Source: Cylindrodendrum hubeiense (taxonomy: Eukaryota > Ascomycota > Sordariomycetes > Hypocreales > Nectriaceae). Taken from it: a stretch of DNA of 64,000 bases. This document shows positions 45,959 through 55,492 of this stretch, one piece after another. The DNA is taken from assembly GCA_014621425.1 (NCBI GenBank), contig JAANBB010000115.1, positions 37,207 to 101,206 of the forward strand, in the 5' to 3' direction. Each line of letters opens with the position of its first letter. Positions within the stretch are counted from its first letter, which is position 1. The notes below the pieces were generated by a model. It made no database searches and had not been told where the DNA came from. It was given only the letters and a program-made list of their open reading frames with translations. The translations under genes and the position numbers were made by a program.

Positions 45959-46930
45959 CTACAATTCGTCCTTCCACGGTATAGAGACCTGGGCACCCTT
46001 TCTCGACACCGTTTTCGACGATGCCATGATGCTCTGCCTAACAGCTGCATCAATATCAAACTTCTCGGACCTTGTAGTAGCGTCGAGGATACATATCGCA
46101 TACGCTCCAATAAAAGTGTCACCAGCGGCAGTTGTATCAACAACCTGAACCTTGAGCGCTGGAACAAGAGCATTGCCGTCAATGTTTGCATAATAAGCGC
46201 CTCTTCCGCCAAGAGTGATCACCACGTTTTGAACACCTCGGGTCAGAAACTGAGCAGCAATTCTTTCCACTACAGCAATGTCTTCCAAGTCCGACTCCTC
46301 AACATCGGACAACAAAGCCGCCTCGCCCTCGTTCAGGATCAAGTGCGCTAGGCCCCGATATGCCTCTGTCGGCATCTTTTGAGCAGGGGCAGGATTGAGT
46401 AGAGCCGCGGTTCCCGTCTTTTTAGCGGTCTCCAGCGCCTGGATGACAGTCTCCATCGGAACTTCCAATTGCATGATGAGCAGATCAGGTTTCGGGCCTG
46501 GCAGCTGGCTGAACTGGGCAGGTCGAAGCGAGGCGTTTGCTCCCGGGGAGAGAATGATGCGGTTCTGACCAGACGGCTCATCCACAACAACCATGGCAAT
46601 GCCGGTTTTGGATTGAGCGCTGTCGCCTCTGTTGATAACTATTGAGTTGGTCACCACACCGTATGACTTGAGGCTGTCCAGAAGTACAGGGCCGTAGGCG
46701 TCTGCACCAACGGCCCCGATCATGACGACGTCGACAGTAGAGTCATGAAGAGATGAGGTCCGAGAGAGCTTTGCACAAGCTACAGCTTGATTTGCACCCT
46801 TACCTCCAGGGAAGACATCGAATTGGTTGGCGGTAATGGTTTCTCCGGGAAGTGGATGATGGGGTACGTAGGAAACAAGATCGATGTTTAATGAGCCGAG
46901 GACACTGATGACTGGTCTTGTTGGCGGCAT
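45959..46930 (-). CDS. Ribokinase (PfkB family)
   Basis: Phosphorylates D-ribose (possibly related sugars) with ATP to ribose-5-phosphate, which feeds the pentose-phosphate pathway; cytosolic. Single exon of 323 aa. The start MPPTRPVISVLGSLNIDLV contains the NxDxV sugar-binding start motif, followed by PGETITANQFDVFPGGKGAN with the first PfkB signature GGKGANQAVA. The C-terminal signature DTTAAGDTFIGAYA contains the catalytic Asp and anion-hole GD, and LNPAPAQK and LILNEGEA are further family motifs. Length is typical (about 300-330 aa). An upstream in-frame ATG at 46990 would add 20 residues without family resemblance and was not used. Neighbours are two regulators and a sugar transporter, forming a plausible pentose-use module. 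Confidence 0.93.
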   Translation of the reverse strand: MPPTRPVISVLGSLNIDLVSYVPHHPLPGETITANQFDVFPGGKGANQAVACAKLSRTSSLHDSTVDVVMIGAVGADAYGPVLLDSLKSYGVVTNSIVINRGDSAQSKTGIAMVVVDEPSGQNRIILSPGANASLRPAQFSQLPGPKPDLLIMQLEVPMETVIQALETAKKTGTAALLNPAPAQKMPTEAYRGLAHLILNEGEAALLSDVEESDLEDIAVVERIAAQFLTRGVQNVVITLGGRGAYYANIDGNALVPALKVQVVDTTAAGDTFIGAYAICILDATTRSEKFDIDAAVRQSIMASSKTVSRKGAQVSIPWKDEL

Positions 46931-47401
46931 GATGGATTGTTTTGATACAAAAATGGTATATGAAATGAGATCGTGGCAGTTGAAGTCCAAGTTTGAGTTG
47001 AGTGAAATTCCAGATCAGCAAGGGTCAAGGTTAAAAAGACAGACGGCAACGAAGCCTGGTGTTTTTTTTATCACGGCATAAACAGAAGCCTTAGTCTACC
47101 AATCAAACCCACTGCAAGCTAACTTCATTGCGGTACCAAGGACTGAGGGTCCATGCATGGAGCGGATGGGGCTGATTGTTGGGCAGTGGAGAGACTCTAG
47201 CCACACTTGGTCGATGGCCGTGGAGCTGTCACCCCTACTCGCACCTCTGTCTCCGTAGCCTATCTCGTAGCCTATCTCGTAGCCTACGGGTGGAGCATCG
47301 TTTGGTTTGTAACTGAGTCCAAATTAGATACATTTGGCGTTGCCGCCATCTCTAGGCTAGAGCATCTTCTCACGTTGCACCCCAACATCAGCCGTTAACG
47401 C
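46931..47401. other. Short intergenic region
   Basis: Promoter side of ribokinase and 3' side of the regulator-like gene. A perfect direct repeat agcctatctcgt / agcctatctcgt lies near 47257-47282. No gene supported. Confidence 0.45.
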
Positions 47402-48751
47402 CTACGAATCACCAAATACGTCGTCGACTTCATAACCCCATTCAACCTCCAGGTCCCTGAGCCTCCACAATGCTCCCCAGCCAGTTGTACGGTCAATCGA
47501 CCTGAGCAGCTGGGCTATTTGCCTCCGCTCACTAACATGAGAGAAGAGTCTACCAGCAATATACAGGGGTTGAATAGAATTAACCATGCTTCCGGGGTGA
47601 GGGTTCGCGTTTGAAATACCGATGACCATTCGAGCATGCCATAAAGCGAGACATTGAGAATCCGTCTTTTTCTGTGATGGACTCATCTCTAGCATCAGGA
47701 TGCACGCGGCATGATATACCTGGTTGCTAGAGATGGCTGCCCAATGAGGAAACATGATCGAAGGGAACATCTGCTTGGTACCAGCTTCAGCTATTCTGAT
47801 GGGCTTCATTGAAGCAGGTCGTTCGTCCAGCCAGAACTGTAGCTCTTCCCAGAGTGTCTGCCACTGTTGTGAAAATGGCCTCTGGTCATGCTTGTCTGCC
47901 TGTCCAAGCTCCATGTATTGAGTCCTTCGGAATCTCAAATGGCAGACTTTGGTGCATAGGTATATTGCCCAATTGGCATATATGTCGGCCGAGGTGCGGC
48001 CTTTCTGATGAAAGAGATGTTGAACAAACTTCTCGGCTACTTCGGGTGATGTTGACGGCTCACCCATCGCAGGAACCCATCTTTCAAGAGGCAGTACCGT
48101 TGTTTCTACACCGTCAGATATTATGGCTCCGCACAGCTCCATCCTGGCATAGCACCAAAATACTGCCTGTGGGAGTCCCCCGGAGAAGCCATTCACGCCA
48201 AAGAACTCAAATAGAGAGGCACAACCCTCGACATGTCGTTTCCAGTTCCTCGCACCGCCCGACATCAACTCGAATACAGCGAGGATGCATGCTGTGACCA
48301 GCATACTGGGGTCCTTGGCCTGCAAGCCCGGGCTCAGGAGTCGAATACTCTCTTGATACAGTTCAAGACTATCGCAGCCCTTTTGCATCAGGCCTCTTCT
48401 TTCCATTTGCCTCGATGAGAAGGCAAGCATTGCGTAGAGTAACGCCGGCGACTTCTGCGCCATTAGCGGTACTTGGATCTGGAAATGCCGGTCCTCATCA
48501 AATTTATCAAGATGAGGTGCACATTCAGTAATCCAATTCTGAAGGTATCGTATCAGTCTCGCATGTGGGACTGTGATTGTGGCACTCGAAAAGTTGAGGG
48601 TTTGCTGTGTTTCTGCTGCCTTGTCTTCTGGAGTGGAGGGTCTGCTGGGGGACAGGGTTGAGAGGCCAGCGAAAAGCACGGATCTCAACTCTTCTTGGAG
48701 CTCAAAGAAGCGTGGGTCGATTGACACGTCTTCAGATGCAAAGAATGACAT
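47402..48751 (-). CDS. Fungal-specific transcription-factor-domain protein without a visible zinc cluster
   Basis: 449 aa from the ATG at 48751 (MSFFASEDVSIDPRFFELQE). The body matches the fungal-specific domain of C6 factors of the PF11951 group: LLYAMLAFSSRQMER, LLSPGLQAKDPSMLVTACIL, FELMSGGARNWKRHVEGCAS, VFWCYARMELCGAI, and a C-terminus with VYHAACILMLEMSPS and GWGALWRLRDLEVEWGY. The same frame is open upstream to beyond 48877 (ERWRKSSSKPSFGPP), so an upstream exon is possible, but no Cys6 pattern appears in the roughly 450 bp examined on this strand. It may be a regulator that lost its DNA-binding domain, or one whose first exon I cannot find. It lies between the ribokinase and the second sugar transporter. 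Confidence 0.78.
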   Translation of the reverse strand: MSFFASEDVSIDPRFFELQEELRSVLFAGLSTLSPSRPSTPEDKAAETQQTLNFSSATITVPHARLIRYLQNWITECAPHLDKFDEDRHFQIQVPLMAQKSPALLYAMLAFSSRQMERRGLMQKGCDSLELYQESIRLLSPGLQAKDPSMLVTACILAVFELMSGGARNWKRHVEGCASLFEFFGVNGFSGGLPQAVFWCYARMELCGAIISDGVETTVLPLERWVPAMGEPSTSPEVAEKFVQHLFHQKGRTSADIYANWAIYLCTKVCHLRFRRTQYMELGQADKHDQRPFSQQWQTLWEELQFWLDERPASMKPIRIAEAGTKQMFPSIMFPHWAAISSNQVYHAACILMLEMSPSQKKTDSQCLALWHARMVIGISNANPHPGSMVNSIQPLYIAGRLFSHVSERRQIAQLLRSIDRTTGWGALWRLRDLEVEWGYEVDDVFGDS

Positions 48752-49699
48752 GATTGAATGCCCAGGGTTTGAGCTTTGGGGATTAGGCTCCGGGGGGCCA
48801 AATGAAGGCTTTGAAGATGACTTTCGCCATCGCTCGAAGCCCGATAACTGATTCCTTGGTTGTTTGCTCGACTCCAATTGTCTGATTAGCCTAAGCCGAT
48901 GGTAATTTCTTGGGGTAAACGAGACGAGGCCAGGGGCTCAAGTCGTTGGATGACAACACGCTATACCAGAAACAGGGTGCGTAGCCTACAGGCATAAAAC
49001 TGTGTCAACGAAAGGTGGGTGCATTTTTCCGAAGTTCCGGTCGGCTCCGTCCAACCCAGCTAAGGCTCGATCGATCCTAGAAGACGGGGCCTTTTGCGCG
49101 AGGGATTTAGCCACCTTTCCTAAAGCAGGAGACATCGACACACTTTCGCCATGCCCACCCATCCGTTTTGTTTTGGAGAGTAACGTTCACTGAAAAGCGG
49201 AGACTTTGTTCCCCATGGCACCTGCTCCAGGATCACAGCGGGGTCCGGGGATGATGAAGTTTTCCCCGTCCGGGGACGATGAAGTTGTCCCATGACCGAC
49301 GTATTAAATGTTGATGGGCAGGGCTGATGTTCATTGTGGGCTTGGAGCAGACACGTCTAAACGTATCACAACCTCTATCAAGGTTGTCTTGTTCTAACAA
49401 GAGTGCCTCCCCCGGAACCGTAAAGACAGTATTTCTTTTTGGCTCTTATACTACCACACAATTCCGAGTCTCTCAGTGACTTGTCACCTTACTCAAGTTC
49501 CGCTCTAGATCATGAATTACTTGTTCACCGGAGATAGCCCATTCGCCACAAATTTGACGAAGTTCAGATGTGACTTGAAAGTCCCGTATATCAACTATTC
49601 TGACGATAAAATCCGACCACCAACTCTGACACCCCTCAAAATCCTCTCATTTGCAATCTTGAGCAAATAAGTCGTAGAAAATATCAGTGGAGTAAACAA
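48752..49699. other. Intergenic region with CreA-type repeat
   Basis: Between the start of the regulator-like gene and the end of the transporter gene, both on the minus strand. It holds the 25-bp tandem repeat listed next; no coding feature is supported. Confidence 0.45.
49238..49292. repeat. 25-bp tandem duplication carrying CreA-type sites
   Basis: Two abutting 25-bp copies, 49243-49267 and 49268-49292, differ at three positions; each starts gtccgggga. CCGGGG appears at 49245-49250 and 49270-49275, and GCGGGG at 49238-49243 just before, giving three SYGGRG matches in 38 bp. The block lies about 490-540 bp upstream of the regulator-like start codon. Glucose repression of this gene via CreA/Cre1 is a reasonable inference. 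Confidence 0.65.
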
Positions 49700-51580
49700 T
49701 CATAGATCTTCAACATGCTTCTCAGTCTCCTTATCGTGAGACAATTTGCGCTGGAGAGGCAGGTCATGAAGACCAACCTCTTCCTGGGCCTCCCTCATGA
49801 GGATGGCATCCATCTCACCGGTGCGGCTCTTAAACACCCGGTCCATCTCTTCAAGAGAGACATTCTTGGTCTCTGGGAGGAAGAACCAAACCCAAAAGAT
49901 TCCCGCGAGTAAAAATACTGCGAAGAAGATGTACGTGCCCCAAGCCCAAGCTTCAAGCATGGGAGGAACGAAGAAGGCGATCGCGAAGTTGTTCACCCAG
50001 TTGCTTGATGCTCCGATGGAGGCACCCTTGGCACGAATAGACAACGGGAAGATCTCCGAGACGAGCGTCCAGGATACTGGACCCCATGTTGCTCCGAACC
50101 CGGCGATGTAGACCCAGATGAGGGCTGATGTCAACGTTAGCATTTCCTGGAGATTGAAGGTGTTAGATATTTCACATACCAACTGCTGTCCAGCCTGCAG
50201 CGACATGAGAAGGCCAATCGTGTCTGAACTTGGCAACGATGATGCCAACAATAACCATGCTGACACCCATGACGACGGAACCGACCAACAGAAGAGGCTT
50301 GCGGCCAACTCGGTCAATGATCAACTAGACGATCGAGCATTAGTCTTCATGTATATGTATGTGGTGTAACTTTTGGATAAATTACCATGGCAGGGATCGT
50401 GCTAATGAGGAAGACAACTCCCGTAACTCCAGTTGCCAGCAGGGCGATGGTTCCTCCTGTCAGTCCCAGGCTAATAAAAACATTCGAGGCGTAGTAGATG
50501 ACTAGATACGTCAATTTAAGGACCATTTTAATGATAAGGGAAAGGAAATACTCACTGGCATCAATTCCAGACCATTGTTGAAAGAACATCACCAACCAGG
50601 CCGTGCAGACACGCTTGAGGTTATCCTTAGATCTGAAGCATGTCACATATTGAGCGATCTGTTGCATGAACCGACTCTTGCCCTTCTCTGCAAGGTGAGG
50701 AAAGTCTCTCGCAAAAACCTTCTGTTCGAAAACAGCCTCAGCCTTGATCTCAAGGTACTCGACCTGAATGTCGTCGTGTTCGATGGGTAGTTTGCGCATC
50801 CAAGCTAAGGTAGACTTGGCCTCCTCATCGCGTCCGACCTTGACGAGCCACCTTGGGGAGAAAGGCATGAACCAAATTCCAAGAGCGAGAGCGACGGCAG
50901 GAATACCCTGAATAATTGAGGGAAGACGCCAGGCAAGGTCTGACTGGCCCTCACCGGTTCCGCCGATAAAGTTGCTGGCGTAGCCGATCCAGAAGGACAA
51001 CATGATACCGAGGATAGTGGCAAGCTGGTAGAAGGAGACAAGCAATCCTCGCATTTCGGGAGCAGAAAGTTCGGCATTGTACAAAGGTCCAACACCGCTG
51101 AAGAGACCGACGCCGATACCCGTGAAGAATCGTCCCGCGTACAACAGGGACGGGGCACCCGCAGTCGCGCCGACGTAAAGGTAGCTACCGAGGATGACCC
51201 ATAAACATGCGATGAACATGGTGTACTTTCTGGAGATAAGTTCGCCCAGGACTCCTGCCGAAAGAGATCCAAGGATACCGCCAAGCTGCAGGATGGAAGT
51301 GAGCCAGCCAGTTGCTGATGAGGACTGGACGACAGAAGGGAAATTCTCTGTGAATCGAGTCATGACCAGAGACTGGCCGAGAACACCTTGTTGATAGCCA
51401 TATTCAAAACCACCCAGCCTTGCAAGATAAGTTGTTAGTCAAAATAATCTCACAAAGATGACTGGGAGTAACTCACGAAGCAAAAAAAGCGATGAACAGT
51501 ACTTTGGGGTTTTCCCGAATTGACTGCCACATCGACTTCTTGGTCGATGGCTCGATGACATGCTCTTGTGGAGACGCCAT
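49700..51580 (-). CDS. MFS sugar-porter transporter
   Basis: 550 aa, 12 predicted membrane segments. Exons are 51580-51477, 51418-50556, 50501-50386, 50324-50180 and 50124-49700, all GT-AG, codon-exact. Family signatures are GGFEYGYQQGVLGQ in helix 1, FFTGIGVGLFSGVGPLYNAE with APEMRG, FSPRWLVKVGRDEEA at the central loop, FFQQWSGIDAIIYYASNVF in helix 7, the DRVGRKPLL loop 8-9, and GPVSWTLVSEIFPLSIRAKG with PETKNVSLEEMD at the end. It is a hexose/pentose-type proton symporter of the plasma membrane; the substrate is not readable. Association with ribokinase suggests a pentose. The PESPRW motif has Phe instead of the usual Glu (PFSPRW), a variation found in some porters. Confidence 0.92.
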
Positions 51581-53470
51581 TGTGTAGATGATAATAATCG
51601 CTTGCAAACACTCTGCAATGAAACAAGACAATTCTGCCTATCACTGAGGATTCGTCGAGTCTTTAAATTCTTCATCACGGCAACTTATTAGTCTCGTGTT
51701 TCTCTAGTCGCAGCCTTTGTGGGTCTCATATGATGGCAGGGTGCATGGGGTACGGTGGAGAGGATGTAGGCTACGACCCCTGGATTAGGTCTAGTGTGCC
51801 TCACGACTCAGACGTCGCCACGTAAAAGTAAGCTAGGATATTCAAAGAACAGGAGGTACGAAAACTATGGCGAGAAGCAAGAAGCATGATGTGAACCTGG
51901 GGTTATTCTCCAAGGTGCATCTTTATTTCAGGTTGATGCTCCAGTGGTTCAAGTTAGTTTCTCAGTCAAGTCTCGAAGGTTTCTTAGCTGGACTTGCTCT
52001 TCTTCTGCTCTTTGAAAGACAGCGGATTAACAGGGAGGTCGGGTGGGGTAAGTATCCAATTGTTGAAACGAAGAATTAACGAAGTAAAATCTGGAGGTCA
52101 CTTGGACACAATCATGCGGAGAAATGCGGAGTAGAATGGGGTAGCGTATGTCGGGAGTTTCCAAAACACGGGGCTTTCGAAATTCGGCTCATGGGCTCAC
52201 TCAGTGGCAAATTGTTGTATCCACACACCTAACCGAAACTGGGAGTTTAACCGCACCCGCTCTCATTGTCCTCGTCTAGTTTTCGCAATGGTCTTGCAGT
52301 CAGTACATTGAGCAGAGCTCCAATCCGTTGTCTAAAAGACGGCTATACGCGACGGGATGCCTACGAGATTTTGATGTTCTGCCTCAGGCGCCATCGTGGC
52401 CCCTCCCCTTTATCTTCAACTACTCTTAAACAGTAGGGGGTCCCAAGTCACAACCCTACTTGCCATTGCTGGTGCTTCACCACACAGTACCAAGGCCACG
52501 GATGCGAATCTACTTGAAAGTGTTATCTCCCAATCGGGACCTGCAAGCTAGAAACTCAGACCAAAAGCCCTTTGGCTTTGCTGAATATTCTGTACTCGCT
52601 GCGTTCTGGATTCATCATTAGAATGGGGCTGGGAAACAGGTAACGACGTACCTCTTTCTAATTAACGTGTTCGGTTGAAACGTCCAAGTGTACATAATTC
52701 CATAAGTGCATGGCCAGCCCGTACAACTTATAATGTGGTGTTTTGTTGGTGCAGGTGACCCTTCAGTGCAGACCACACCCGACCTTTAGGGTAGCAGGTG
52801 GACGGAAGGAGAAAGATGAGAATGGAAGATTCTGAACACAGCCCGAGAGATGGGATGCAGGAAGTTTCTGATCGGATGTTTTCTGATGTGCCCAAGCCGA
52901 AAGAAAGGAAAGATAGTGATAAGAGCTGCCGCGACAGCTTGGTCAATGGGACTGGAACAATGCAAAAGGTGCACACAAGTCAGAAGAAGGAAAAGCATGT
53001 CTTTTTATTGAGTGGACAGCTTTCACGGCTTTAAGTTGTGAGAAACTAAGCTAGTCATCGCCTCCAACTGTCATGAAAACTCCAGGCTGTCTGCTGGCCC
53101 CATCGCAGTGTCCCCTTGCGCACGTTGTGTCTTTCATGTTCTGATGTCGAGAAAATAGTCAAGAGATTCCCGGTGTCGGATTGCTTCTGTTTCAGGGTGC
53201 ATTTATGCTAGAATCACAGAAATCTAAATTCTTTTTGCGGAAAGAGGAAAATACCACTGGAATACTATATTCTAGAATATGTGACTTGTAGCTTTGTTGG
53301 TTCCGATTCCAAGTTTTGTTGAAAGGCTGACAGGGTCCATGACAAGACCTAGGAGGCTGTTTACTCTTTTGATAGGATTGGTACCCCGGTGTTCTTAAAA
53401 TTATTCCAATAACAAAATTAGAACTGCAGATTTATGAGTGTTTTGCCATAGCCTGTAAATGTGTTTAGTG
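51581..53470. other. Long intergenic region
   Basis: About 1.9 kb upstream of the transporter. Small frames (for example + 51867-52079) have no supporting features. Nothing else recognised; the promoter of the transporter should lie in its first few hundred bases. Confidence 0.45.
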
Positions 53471-54718
53471 GTTATTGAGGATAGTGTTGAAATGCGAATC
53501 ACTTCAAGAACAACAGGGGCAGCGCGAGTGTTATTGGAACCTCACCCTCTGATAAATGTGGTACAGGAAGTCATTGATGGCCTTCTTAACGCCCTTGAAA
53601 CGGAGGGCGGCAATCTCGACGACGCATACTCTCAACTCAAAGGCCTAACCAACAGCTTTTCTTCGATGCCTATTGGCCAAGTTCTACAAAAGTTGGCTGG
53701 CATATTTTCCGATGTCGTGCTCTCTAGTGTCCAGGCTGTCGGCGATGCTTTGTTTGATGTCCTCATCGACTTTGCTAATTCAGCCTTCAGCCTCCTGGGT
53801 ACAAAGCTCCACATCCCAGTTGTCTCGGATATTCTCAACGCTATCGGCATACCGGATATTACTTTCCTTATCTCCTCGGCTAGATTCATGTGTGTTGCTT
53901 TACAGCTGTTTATAAGATAACCCGCGGCAGCCCTCCATTCCCCGATAATTCCAATGTGGAGGCTCTTACAGGCGCCGACAGCTGGGTACTCTCCAAACCC
54001 GACAGCCACAGCCAGCATCGCCGCCACGGCTTCCTCAGAGCGATCAGATCACAAGTGGAACACTCAACCCCACGCATAGCACAATCTTCTACCATACTCA
54101 CGATATCTACGAAACTGTAAAAGACCTCTACATGGGAGGGTATGCCATCGCGGGTTTTGTGGGTTTCATTGCCACCTTCGTCAACAGCTTTGAGGCCGCA
54201 GTTCCGTCGGGAGAAGATAGCCCCTGTAGTATCTTCTCGGCCGCCATCAGCGTCATCGACGTCGCCTCCGGTGCCATCGCCAGCACAGCTGTACTTAGGG
54301 GTCCGCTCCAGGACACAGGCTTAAGCTCATGTCCGACGCCGCCGCTCTAGCAACCATCACATCTAAGCTCATCTTCGGGAGGCCAGGTCAGGATCGCTTT
54401 AAGGCTAGTGCCCCGGACAGCAGGCTTAGTTACTTTATCGCCGACGACAGTCGCGCAGTGGGAGCCGCTGCCAACATGCTTCATGTGTACCAGCGGCCAT
54501 TGTCACCATGGGACATCTTGTAGAGCTTGGCTTTGATCATGCGGGGGGAGATCGGTCGGCAGCCATCGTAGGTGGCCAACATAACGAGCTATGTGTCGCG
54601 GGCGGCCCATTGTTCGGTTGTTGCTCAGAGGGACCAGGAGTGCATTCCGGTTATGGCGGCTGCGATCTTTACGACGGCTGGGCTGCAGACGGCGATGGCT
54701 CTTATTGAGGTGTGAGGG
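53471..54718 (+). pseudogene. Decayed 3' fragment of a large fungal gene of unknown function
   Basis: At least four coding stretches follow one another on the + strand in changing frames. The first (53498-53890) has long amphipathic helices (VVQEVIDGLLNALET, MPIGQVLQKLAGIF, VQAVGDALFDVLIDFANSAF, KLHIPVVSDILNAIGIPDITFL). A frame shift leads to YKITRGSPPFPDN (about 53900-53940). Then come GGYAIAGFVGFIATFVNSFE (54132 on), DAAALATITSKLIFGRPGQD (54330 on), and a hydrophobic end with VANITSYVSRAAHCSVVAQ and TAGLQTAMALIEV before a stop at about 54718. The order and helical character fit one ancestral C-terminus broken by several indels. I do not recognise the family with certainty. No intact 5' part is present. 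Confidence 0.6.
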
Positions 54719-55492
54719 CTGTCAATGCGACGTGCGTTAGCTGCCATTCTTATACGTTGAGTCGCGAATCGCATGGCACCACAACATATTGTAACAGGAG
54801 CAGAAAAGCGCGTAGAGACTTGCGTCGCCACAGTTATTCGATTTTATTCAGCAAAAGAAACCCCTGTGCTAGATAAATATTAACAGGTATACAAGACCAC
54901 TAACTTGCGTGTCAAGTGTTATACTTACGTTTTCCCCTTCGAGGGCGCGTTAGTCATTTTTGTCGTCGCGTTGGCGGCCGTTGCCCTAATTTGGTGACTC
55001 AATTCTTTTTCCGGGGCGAGTCTGTCCCTTGCTTCTGTGACAGTGACTGCCTCAGGCACGTTAGTACCAGATGCCTGGGTGTTATGTCGGTGGTCTTCTC
55101 GTTGCCTTGATCGCTTAACTGAACGGTCACATGCACAGACTTTGACGCACAACAACCTTCAGTCACTCTTTCTTCGGTCACTCTTCAGTCACTCTCTGAC
55201 CTCAAACTCTCTTTTCTTCCTTCGCCATCAAACTCCCCTCTTCCCCTTTCGTCTCTGTATTTCTCCTCCCTCCCTCTCTTCTCCCGTGTTGTCGCTCTCT
55301 TTCTCCACCACCTTTCGCTTAGGCTTGTCACGTCCGCATCTCGACTCTTGTATCCATCAGTCAACTATCCATCGACAACCACAGGTCGCGAAAGCCACAC
55401 GCGCGGCTCCGTGTCCGTCTACATCGTCAACCTCTAGTCAGCACGCTACGTACTTATCCCTTCTGCCCACGTCAGGCGCACTCCCCTCCATC
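54719..55492. other. Upstream region of the F-box/ankyrin gene
   Basis: Holds the CT-rich leader described next and, at 55133-55161, a segment nearly repeated at 43630-43658. No separate gene supported. Confidence 0.45.
55160..55345 (+). promoter_or_regulatory. CT-rich promoter/leader tract with TCAGTCACTCT repeats
   Basis: Strongly pyrimidine-rich + strand with repeated cagtcactct / ggtcactctt words at 55160-55200, followed by tcttcc/ctccct runs. Tracts like this typically mark fungal transcription starts. The first exon of the F-box gene begins 150 bases later. Confidence 0.5.

Noticed and set aside
49600..49912. Short + strand frame over the end of the second sugar porter
   Set aside because: Antisense shadow of the transporter's last exon.
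51867..52079. 70-codon + strand frame with a hydrophobic centre
   Set aside because: Isolated, no family or regulatory support; hydrophobic stretches arise often by chance.
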